Origin: Acidobacteriota bacterium | Lineage (GTDB): Bacteria; Actinomycetota; Acidimicrobiia; Acidimicrobiales; UBA8190 | Direction: 5' to 3' | Length of the DNA: 20,323 bases | Assembly (NCBI GenBank): GCA_028872975.1 | Contig: JAGWNV010000010.1 | Coordinates: forward strand, 1 to 20,323 | Shown: positions 1-6,100 of the stretch, piece after piece | How the letters are laid out: every line of letters starts with the position of its first letter | Numbering within the stretch: position 1 is the first letter of the stretch | Notes under the pieces: model-generated | Databases searched by the model: none | The model's input: the letters and a program-made list of their open reading frames with translations, nothing else | Told to the model about the DNA's origin: nothing | Position numbers and translations under genes: made by a program

Positions 1-1251
1 GCCGCATTCCCCGACGCCACGCCGGGCCGGACTCGGGGCTTCACCCAGGCCGCAGCGGCCATGGGGGCGCCGCTCCCGGTCGTCACCGGGATGCACTTCG
101 CCCTCGAGCCGGGCAGCGGCCGCAATTCCGTGCCGGTCCGCTCGGCCATGGTGGGGGCCGTCGTCGCCGTCGTCGTGGTGGTGGCCACCGTGGTCTTCGG
201 CGCCAGCCTCGACTCGCTGGTGAACCACCCCGCCCTCTACGGCTGGAACTGGGACACCGCCCTCGTCTCGGGCGGCGACATCCCCCAGCAGCAGGCCACC
301 ACCATGCTCGCCGCCGACCACAGCGTCGCCCAGTGGTCCGGCGTCTACACCGCCGCCCTCTTCGTCGACGGCACGCCCACCCCCGTCCTGGGCGAGCGGC
401 CCGGGGCGCCGGTCGCCCCTCCCGTCCTCTCCGGCCACGGGCTGACCGGGCCGGCGCAGATCGTGCTGGGCCCCGTGACCATGGCGCGGCTCCACGAGCA
501 CGTCGGGGGCACTGTCACCGTCGCGAGCGGCGGCGCCCAGCCCCCGGCCACCTTGCGGGTCGTCGGCACCGCCGCGCTGCCCGTGCTGGGCAGCAACGGC
601 GGCCCGCACCTCGAGATGGGGACCGGCGCCGTCCTCCCCTGGCGCTACATCCCGGCCCCCGACCGCAACCCCTTCGACAACCCCCTCACGGGCCCCAACG
701 CCATCCTCGTGCGCCTGCGCCACGGCGCCGACCCGGTGGCGGCCCGGCGGGGCCTCGAGCGCATCGCCGGCGCCACCAGCAACACCGCCAACTTCGGCGA
801 CGTCGTCACGCCGGTGCTCCGCCCCGCCGAGATCGTGAACTACCGGTCGCTCGGGAACGTGCCGCTGTACCTGGGCACGGGGCTGGCCGTCGGCTCGGTG
901 GCGGCGCTGACGCTGACCCTCCTGGCCTCGGTCCGCCGGCGGCGCCACGACCTGGCGCTTCTGAAGACGCTCGGCTTCACCCGCCGGCAGTTCGTCGCCA
1001 CCGTGGCCTGGCAGGCCACCGTGGCCATGGTGGTGGGCGCCGCCGTGGGCGTCCCGGCCGGCATCGCCGCCGGCCGGTGGCTGTGGGACCTCTTCGCCGG
1101 GAACATCCACGCCGTCCCCGCCCCGGCCGTCCCCGCCCTCACCGTGGCGCTCATCGCCGTGTGCGGTGTGATCGTCGCCGTCCTGGTGGCCCTCGTGCCG
1201 GGCCGGATGGCGGCCGACATCTCCGTCGCCGGCCTGCTCGGCAGCGAGTGA
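1..1251 (+). CDS. FtsX-like ABC transporter permease, C-terminal part (5' end outside window)
   Basis: The reading frame is open from base 1 to the TGA at 1249-1251 (416 residues visible), so the gene starts upstream; the first ATG at 61 is probably internal. The visible part begins with a short basic stretch and one hydrophobic segment (about residues 48-68). A roughly 200-residue extracytoplasmic region follows (GASLDSLVNHPALYGWNWD onward). Three hydrophobic segments then form the C-terminal FtsX domain. Between the first and second of these lies the cytoplasmic signature RRRRHDLALLKTLGFTRRQ, typical of FtsX/MacB-type permeases that pair with an ATPase and act on lipids, peptides or lipoproteins. 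Large actinobacterial members carry two FtsX repeats; this looks like the second. The ATPase and substrate cannot be seen. Family assignment is firm, role unknown. Confidence 0.88.
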   Translation, partial: AAFPDATPGRTRGFTQAAAAMGAPLPVVTGMHFALEPGSGRNSVPVRSAMVGAVVAVVVVVATVVFGASLDSLVNHPALYGWNWDTALVSGGDIPQQQATTMLAADHSVAQWSGVYTAALFVDGTPTPVLGERPGAPVAPPVLSGHGLTGPAQIVLGPVTMARLHEHVGGTVTVASGGAQPPATLRVVGTAALPVLGSNGGPHLEMGTGAVLPWRYIPAPDRNPFDNPLTGPNAILVRLRHGADPVAARRGLERIAGATSNTANFGDVVTPVLRPAEIVNYRSLGNVPLYLGTGLAVGSVAALTLTLLASVRRRRHDLALLKTLGFTRRQFVATVAWQATVAMVVGAAVGVPAGIAAGRWLWDLFAGNIHAVPAPAVPALTVALIAVCGVIVAVLVALVPGRMAADISVAGLLGSE

Positions 1252-1269
1252 GCGTGGGAGCATGTGCCC

Positions 1270-1884
1270 GTGGGCTTCTACGGCGACCAGGTGCTGCCCC
1301 GGCTGATCGACGTCGTCCTGTCGAACCGGGAGTTCCGCAAGATCCGCCGCCGGGTGGCGGGGGGCCTCTCGGGTGAGGTCGTCGAGGTCGGGTTCGGCTC
1401 CGGCCTCAACGTGCCCTTCTACCCGTCGGAGGTGAAGCGGGTCCTCGCCGTCGACCCGGCCTCGGTGGGCCGGAAGCTCGCCGCCCGCCGGCTGGCGGAG
1501 AGCGAGGTCCCCGTCGAGTTCGTGGGACTGGACGGGGAGGCCCTGGCGCTCGAGTCCGAGAGCGTCGACCACGCCCTCGTCACCTGGACGCTGTGCACCA
1601 TCCCGGCGGTGGACACCGCCCTCGGGGAGCTGCACCGGGTGCTCCGCGTCGGCGGGGAGCTGCATTTCGCCGAGCACGGGCGGTCCCCGGACCCGCCGGT
1701 GGCGCGGTGGCAGGACCGCCTGAACCCGCTCCAGCGGCGGTGGGCGGGCGGCTGCAACCTCAACCGGCCCATCGACGCCCTGGTGGCGGGCGCCGGGTTC
1801 GAGATGACGGCGCTGGAGCGCTTCTACGTGAAGGGGCCGAAGGCGCTCGGCTACATGTACGAAGGCGTGGCCAGGAAGGCCTGA
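1270..1884 (+). CDS. Class I SAM-dependent methyltransferase, METTL7-like
   Basis: This is a 204-residue Rossmann-type methyltransferase. The SAM-binding motif I is EVGFGSG (residues 39-45), the acidic end of strand beta-2 is AVDP (60-63), and a post-motif region LHRVLRVGGELHFAEHG follows. The C-terminal WAGGCNLNRPIDALVAGAGF resembles the GCNL-R element of the METTL7/TMT1 branch (thiol or lipid methyltransferases), so a small-molecule acceptor is more likely than nucleic acid; the substrate is inference. I prefer the GTG at 1270 because GGGAG at 1256-1260 lies 9 nt before it, and the protein then starts with (M)GFYGDQVLP. The in-frame GTG at 1264 is only 3 nt from that Shine-Dalgarno sequence. 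The gene follows the permease stop by 18 nt, so co-transcription is likely. Confidence 0.87.
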   Translation: MGFYGDQVLPRLIDVVLSNREFRKIRRRVAGGLSGEVVEVGFGSGLNVPFYPSEVKRVLAVDPASVGRKLAARRLAESEVPVEFVGLDGEALALESESVDHALVTWTLCTIPAVDTALGELHRVLRVGGELHFAEHGRSPDPPVARWQDRLNPLQRRWAGGCNLNRPIDALVAGAGFEMTALERFYVKGPKALGYMYEGVARKA

Positions 1885-1923
1885 CCGCCGAGGGCCGGCC
1901 AGGAGTGGCGGTGGGGTCCGGCC

Positions 1924-3159
1924 GTGGCAAGACTCTGCGACGTGGGCGACGACCAGGGCGGGGGTCCGCTCGACGTCCGGGCCTCCGACGAGGACCGTGA
2001 CCGCACCCTCGGCCGGCTGCGCGAGCGCGTCGCCGACGGCAGCCTGACCCTCGACGAGTTCGCCGAACGGGTGGGCGTGGCCCTCGAGGCCCGGACCCGC
2101 CGGCAGCTCGAGGTCGTCGTGGGAGATCTCGCCGTCGAGCCGGTCGTCGAGCCCCGGCGGCGCCGGCCCCGGCGGTGGGTGGTGGCCGTCATGAGCGGGA
2201 GCAGGGCCAAGGGCCGGTGGCGGGCGGCGGGGTCGGTCCGGGCCGTGGCCTTCTGGGGGAGCTGCCAGCTCGACTTCCGGCGGGCCGAGATCGAGGGCCC
2301 CGAGATCCGGGTCACGGCCTTCGCCCTCATGGGCGGCGTCGACGTGATCGTCCCCGAGGGGATCGACGTCGAGCTCACCGGTGTGGCGGTGATGGGGGGC
2401 AAGCACCTGCGCGTCGCCGACGTCGCGGCCCTCCCGGGATCGCCGGTCATCCACGTCCGGGCCTTCGCCCTCATGGGTGGGGTGGGCGTGCGGTCCAAGG
2501 GCGAGTCCCGCAGCCGCCGGCCGAAGGCGGTCGGACGGGGCCCGCACACCTCGACGCCAGGGTCGACCCCGGCGTCCACGCCCGCCCCCCTGGCGCCGCC
2601 GGTGGACCTCGCCGAGGTCGAGGACGCCTTGCCTCTCGCCGGCGACGTGGAGGGGACCGTCACCATCATGTTCAGCGACATCACCGGCTACTCGGCCATC
2701 ACCGAGCGGCTCGGCGACCTGGCCGCCCACGAGCTCCTGCGGACCCACAACGCCATCGTCCGCGACGCCCTCGCCGGCCACGACGGCTGGGAGGTGAAGG
2801 CCCAGGGCGACGGCTTCATGGTCGCCTTCCCCAGTGCCACGAAGGCCCTGCGGGGGGCCGTCGCCATCCAGCAGGCCTTCGAGAAGTACTGCACCGAACA
2901 TCCCGAGGAGCCGGTCCGGGTCCGCCTCGGCCTCGACACCGGCGAGCCGGTCCACGACGGCGGAGACCTCCTGGGCCGGACGGTGATCGTGGCCAGCCGC
3001 CTCACCGCCGTGGCAGGCCCCGGGGAGATCCTCGTGTCGTCGCTCCTCCACGACCTCGCCGAGCCGGCGGGCGAGTTCCGTTTCGGTGCGCCCCGGCAGG
3101 TCGAGCTGAAGGGGCTCAGCGGGACGAGGGCGGCCTACCCCGTCGACTGGCGGCGCTGA
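1924..3159 (+). CDS. DUF1707 / LiaF-C-like / class III adenylate-guanylate cyclase fusion protein
   Basis: The 411-residue protein has three parts. Residues 18-70 are a DUF1707 domain (RASDEDRDRTLGRLRERVADG...TLDEFAERV), an actinobacterial helical module. Residues 108-192 resemble the C-terminal beta domain of LiaF/YvqF cell-envelope stress proteins, with repeated FALMGGV (133-139, 181-187) and AVMGGK (155-160). After a Pro/Ser/Thr linker, residues 243-410 form a class III nucleotide cyclase. Metal aspartates D252 (FSDITGYS) and D296 (QGDGFM) are present, as are the purine-selecting pair K292/D348, which suggests ATP, and transition-state R359. The usual Asn four residues before that Arg is Ile355, so activity may be low or altered. 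No transmembrane segment is visible, so the protein is probably cytoplasmic. The start is GTG 1924 with purine-rich GTGGGGT just upstream; GTG 1942 is an alternative. Confidence 0.85.
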   Translation: MARLCDVGDDQGGGPLDVRASDEDRDRTLGRLRERVADGSLTLDEFAERVGVALEARTRRQLEVVVGDLAVEPVVEPRRRRPRRWVVAVMSGSRAKGRWRAAGSVRAVAFWGSCQLDFRRAEIEGPEIRVTAFALMGGVDVIVPEGIDVELTGVAVMGGKHLRVADVAALPGSPVIHVRAFALMGGVGVRSKGESRSRRPKAVGRGPHTSTPGSTPASTPAPLAPPVDLAEVEDALPLAGDVEGTVTIMFSDITGYSAITERLGDLAAHELLRTHNAIVRDALAGHDGWEVKAQGDGFMVAFPSATKALRGAVAIQQAFEKYCTEHPEEPVRVRLGLDTGEPVHDGGDLLGRTVIVASRLTAVAGPGEILVSSLLHDLAEPAGEFRFGAPRQVELKGLSGTRAAYPVDWRR

Positions 3160-3180
3160 GGGTCCCTCGCCCCCCGGCCG

Positions 3181-3882
3181 TCACCCCGGCCGGGCCCGGA
3201 GGTGGAGGAAGAGCGGGATGCGGCGCCACCGGTCCTCCGGGTCGTCGACGGTGACCTCCCGGATGCGCTCGACGACGAGCCCGGCGCCTTCGAGCGCCTC
3301 GGCGTACGCCTGGAGGGGGCGGTGCTCGCTGTGGAACGTCATGGAGAGCCCGTCGCGCTCGACGTCGTCGTGGTAGCGGGTGCTCGCCGTGTAGGAGCCC
3401 CCGATCACGAACGGTGCCTCCCGCCCCTCGCCCTCGAAGGCGCCGGCCGAGTTGACGGGGTGGACGATGGCGAGGCAGAGCACACCGCGCCTGTCGAGGA
3501 GCCGGGCCGCCTCGGCCACGGCCGCCTCGAGCTCGTCGACGTCCTGGAGGACCATGAAGGCGACGACGAGATCGGCGCAGCCGGTGGCCAGGGGGAGGGC
3601 AGCGGCGCCGGCCTGGACCACCGGGAGGGCGTCGTCCCCGGTGGCGGCGGCCCGGGCCAGGGTGGCCGAGGCGTCGAGGGCGACCACCGGGTGGCCGAGG
3701 GCGCGCAGGTCGCGGGCCAGGCGGCCCTCCCCGGTGCCGACGTCCACGGTGAGCCGGCCCGGGCCCGGGAGGAGCTCGAGGAACCGGCGCCCGTGGAACT
3801 GCCAGTAGGAGTCGTGGCCGGGGGCCCGGGCCCAGGCGATCCAGGACCGGGCGTGGTCGTCCCAGGCGTTGCGCAGCGACAT
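3181..3882 (-). CDS. Class I SAM-dependent methyltransferase (Methyltransf_11 type)
   Basis: The 233-residue protein has motif I DVGTGEGR (residues 47-54), the acidic strand end VALDAS and a post-motif stretch GCADLVVAFMVLQDVDELEAAV. These define the Methyltransf_11-like SAM-binding fold. The N-terminal WDDHARSWIAWARAPGHDSYWQFHGRRF is a recognisable cap found in actinobacterial homologues of unknown substrate. The start ATG has a purine-rich GGGGGGAG about 10 nt upstream, so a led transcript is plausible. The gene is convergent with the cyclase gene (21-bp gap) and lies downstream of another methyltransferase on the same strand (92-bp gap). Substrate unknown; alternatives such as a small-molecule O- or N-methyltransferase cannot be separated from sequence alone. 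Confidence 0.88.
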   Translation of the reverse strand: MSLRNAWDDHARSWIAWARAPGHDSYWQFHGRRFLELLPGPGRLTVDVGTGEGRLARDLRALGHPVVALDASATLARAAATGDDALPVVQAGAAALPLATGCADLVVAFMVLQDVDELEAAVAEAARLLDRRGVLCLAIVHPVNSAGAFEGEGREAPFVIGGSYTASTRYHDDVERDGLSMTFHSEHRPLQAYAEALEGAGLVVERIREVTVDDPEDRWRRIPLFLHLRARPG

Positions 3883-3974
3883 CCCCGACAGTCTCCCCCC
3901 GTCGCCCCGGGGGCCGATCCGGTCTTCTCGGGTTGGCTCGACCCCCAGGGGTGACCCGGTCGCTGGCGTGACCC

Positions 3975-4718
3975 TCAGGGCCCGGCCACGACGAGCCGGT
4001 ACCCGAGGTCGAGCTCATCGCAACGGAGGAGGCCGGCGTGGGCCTCGTGCCACCTCCCCGTCTCGAGGTCGCGCCGGAGGGCGTCCACGCCCCGGTCCAC
4101 GACGGAGGCGGGCAACCGGGCGATGCCGGAGATGCAGGCCCGGACGGCCGGATCGAGGTAGCGCTCGGGGCGCCGCCAGTAGGCCCCGAGGAACCCGTCG
4201 GTGCAGTCGGCCGGCACAGGGACGACCTCCACGCGACCGGGACCGAGAGCCGCCGCCACCTCGGCGGGCCCCACGACGTGGCCGCCGTCCAAACGGGCGA
4301 TCTCCGGCAGGTACTCCCGGACCAGCCAGAAGTCGTGCTCGCGGTCCTTGTCGAAGCAGAGCACCACGCGCCGGGGCGCCACCCGGCACAGCTCGGCGAG
4401 GCCCCGGGGCGGGTCGGCCCAGTGGTGGACGGTGAGGACGGCCAGCACGGCGTCGAAGCCTCCGCTCGCCACGGGGAGCGCCTCGGCCACGGCCCGGACG
4501 ACGGGCGGGGAGGCGGGTGGCCGCTGGGCGATCATCACCGGCGAGGGGTCGACGGCGAGGACCTGCGCCCCGGCCGGCTCGTAGGAGCCGGTGCCGGCGC
4601 CCACGTCGAGGACCCGCCGGGCGCCGGCCAGGGCCGCCTCGATCCGCCCGGCGATGCGGGCGTCGGGCCGCCGGTGCCTGGCGTAGTCGATCCCGATCCG
4701 GTCGTAGCGGGGTTCCAC
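3975..4718 (-). CDS. Class I SAM-dependent methyltransferase
   Basis: The 247-residue protein opens with YDRIGIDYARHRRPDARI, the usual start of UbiE-like methyltransferases. It has motif I LDVGAGTGSY (residues 37-46), the strand-2 acidic end AVDPS, and FDAVLAVLTVHHWADPPRGL as motif II/III. These indicate a SAM-dependent transfer to an unidentified small molecule. The start is a GTG at 4718 with no Shine-Dalgarno sequence; a CATTAT hexamer lies 7 nt upstream, compatible with a leaderless transcript. It diverges from the PPOX-family gene across 17 bp, so expression of the two is probably coupled. The roughly 90-bp gap before the next methyltransferase holds short repeats of GGGTCAC but no clear promoter or terminator. 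Confidence 0.87.
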   Translation of the reverse strand: MEPRYDRIGIDYARHRRPDARIAGRIEAALAGARRVLDVGAGTGSYEPAGAQVLAVDPSPVMIAQRPPASPPVVRAVAEALPVASGGFDAVLAVLTVHHWADPPRGLAELCRVAPRRVVLCFDKDREHDFWLVREYLPEIARLDGGHVVGPAEVAAALGPGRVEVVPVPADCTDGFLGAYWRRPERYLDPAVRACISGIARLPASVVDRGVDALRRDLETGRWHEAHAGLLRCDELDLGYRLVVAGP

Positions 4719-4735
4719 CGCCGCGATAATGGGCC
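4719..4735. promoter_or_regulatory. Compact bidirectional promoter between divergent start codons
   Basis: Only 17 bp separate GTG 4718 (minus) from ATG 4736 (plus). The single AT-rich spot reads GATAAT on the plus strand (4725-4730, 5 nt before the ATG) and CATTAT on the minus strand (4731 down to 4726, 7 nt before the GTG). Both resemble the -10 consensus, 5/6 and 4/6 matches to TATAAT, and no ribosome site fits in the gap. Both mRNAs are therefore predicted to be leaderless, with any -35 contacts inside the opposite coding sequence. Confidence 0.55.
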
Positions 4736-5401
4736 ATGGCAGCCCCCGATCTCACCGTCTCGGCTCGCGCCACGCTGCGCCGGAAGGCGGAGCGGGGCAG
4801 CCACGACCGGGCCCTCGTCGACGCCATCCTCGACGAGGGGCTCCTCTGCCACGTCGGCTTCGCCGACGGGGGCTCGCCGGTGGTGCTCCCCACCGCCTAC
4901 GCCCGCGTGGGCGACGAGCTGTACCTCCACGGCGCCGTCGGCAACCAGATGCTCCGAACCCTGGCGGCGGGGGCGGCGGCCTGTGTCACGGTGACCCTCC
5001 TCGACGGGATCGTGCTGGCCCGATCGGCGAAGCACCACTCCATGAACTACCGCTCCGTCGTCCTCTTCGGCGCCGCCCGCAAGGTCACCGACCCCGAGGA
5101 GAAGCGCCGGGCCCTCCTCGAAATCGTCGACCACATGGCCCCGGGCCGGAGCGGCGACGCCCGGCCGCCGAACGAGGCCGAGCTCACCGCCACCTTGGTC
5201 CTCGCCTTCCCCGTCGACGAGGGATCGGCCAAAGTCCGCGCCGGGGGGCCGGTCGACGAGGCCGAGGACCTCGCCCTCGGCGTGTGGGCGGGAGAGCTGC
5301 CGCTCCGGCTCACCCCTGGCGCCCCGGTGGCCGACGAGGGCGTCGAGGGGCCCGTGCCCGGCTACGTCGCCGGCTACGAGCGCGGCGGCGGCCGGCGCTG
5401 A
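4736..5401 (+). CDS. Pyridoxamine 5'-phosphate oxidase family FMN-binding protein
   Basis: The 221-residue protein has the split-barrel pattern of the PPOX/NimA-like family (flavin-nucleotide-binding proteins). The order is: an N-terminal helix LRRKAERGSHDRALVDAIL, strand GLLCHVGFADGGSPVVLPTAY, then GDELYLHGAVGNQMLRTL, and ACVTVTLLDGIVLARSAKHHSMNYRSVVLFG. The last element is the typical FMN-phosphate and dimer region. Members bind FMN or F420-like flavins and act on small molecules; the substrate is not predictable. True PdxH activity is unlikely because PdxH has different C-terminal residues. The ATG at 4736 is the only sensible start and has no Shine-Dalgarno sequence. The stop is 7 bp from the stop of the convergent DUF2071 gene. 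Confidence 0.88.
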   Translation: MAAPDLTVSARATLRRKAERGSHDRALVDAILDEGLLCHVGFADGGSPVVLPTAYARVGDELYLHGAVGNQMLRTLAAGAAACVTVTLLDGIVLARSAKHHSMNYRSVVLFGAARKVTDPEEKRRALLEIVDHMAPGRSGDARPPNEAELTATLVLAFPVDEGSAKVRAGGPVDEAEDLALGVWAGELPLRLTPGAPVADEGVEGPVPGYVAGYERGGGRR

Positions 5402-5408
5402 GCCGGCC

Positions 5409-6083
5409 TCAGCCCCGGCGCGGCAGCCCGAGCACGGCGTCGACGCCCGGGCTCCAGAGCACCTCGGGCGGCGCCGACGGCCGGGGCAGCCCGGTGGACG
5501 CCAGCAGGTCCTCCTCGAGCTCCACCACCTCGGCGCGGTGCAGGGGCCAGGGCCGGTGGCGGACAGGCACCACGAGCCTGCCCCGCCCACGGGGGACGAC
5601 CGCCCGCCAGCGCCCGGTGAGCAGGTGGTCCTTCTCGCTGACATCGGCGGTCTCCACCGGCGGTCCGGGCCGGACCTCGATACGGTGCCCGGCGCCGGCT
5701 CCCCGGCGGCGGCTCGCGTACCGGCAGCGGCCGTCGGAGGTCCGGGCCGTCATGACCGCCCGCCGGTAGGGGACGCCGAGGGCGGCGCGGGCCGCCGCCA
5801 CCACGGCGGTGCTGGCCGCCTCGAGGGAGAAGAACCACACCGCCCGCTGCCCCGAGGCGGTGCGGACGTAGGTCCGGAGGTTCGTCTCGGGGAACGACGG
5901 GAGCGACAGTGCCGGGGGGAGCCACCCGAGGCGGGTACCGGCGGCCACGAAGGGGACCATCCCCACCCAGGCGCTCCCGTCGATCTCCTCCAGCGTCACC
6001 CAGTCCGGGAGGAGCCTCGCCACCTCGGGCGGGCGGAACCGCCAGTGGAGGAAGGAGACCGCCTCCCAGCGTTGGCGGAGCAC
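5409..6083 (-). CDS. DUF2071 (YqjF-like) family protein
   Basis: The 224-residue protein is recognisable as DUF2071/YqjF. It begins QRWEAVSFLHWRFRPPEVARLL and continues DWVTLEEIDGSAWVGMVPF, then FPETNLRTYVRTASGQRAVWFFSLEA, the hallmark segment, and ends with VVELEEDLLASTGLPRPSAPPEVLWSPGVD. The family has an acetoacetate-decarboxylase-like fold and no established reaction. The frame is open far upstream into the c-di-GMP gene, but homology begins only near the GTG at 6083, which I choose as the start. No clear Shine-Dalgarno is present. The start lies 17 bp after the stop of the upstream GGDEF-EAL gene on the same strand, so translational or transcriptional coupling is likely. Confidence 0.85.
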   Translation of the reverse strand: MLRQRWEAVSFLHWRFRPPEVARLLPDWVTLEEIDGSAWVGMVPFVAAGTRLGWLPPALSLPSFPETNLRTYVRTASGQRAVWFFSLEAASTAVVAAARAALGVPYRRAVMTARTSDGRCRYASRRRGAGAGHRIEVRPGPPVETADVSEKDHLLTGRWRAVVPRGRGRLVVPVRHRPWPLHRAEVVELEEDLLASTGLPRPSAPPEVLWSPGVDAVLGLPRRG

Positions 6084-6100
6084 GGCGCCAACAGGGGCCG

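Noticed and set aside
3883..3974. Terminator or riboswitch in the 92-bp gap between two methyltransferase genes
   Set aside because: Only short GGGTCAC and CCCCTGGGGG repeats are present; no stable extended stem or conserved riboswitch core can be seen.
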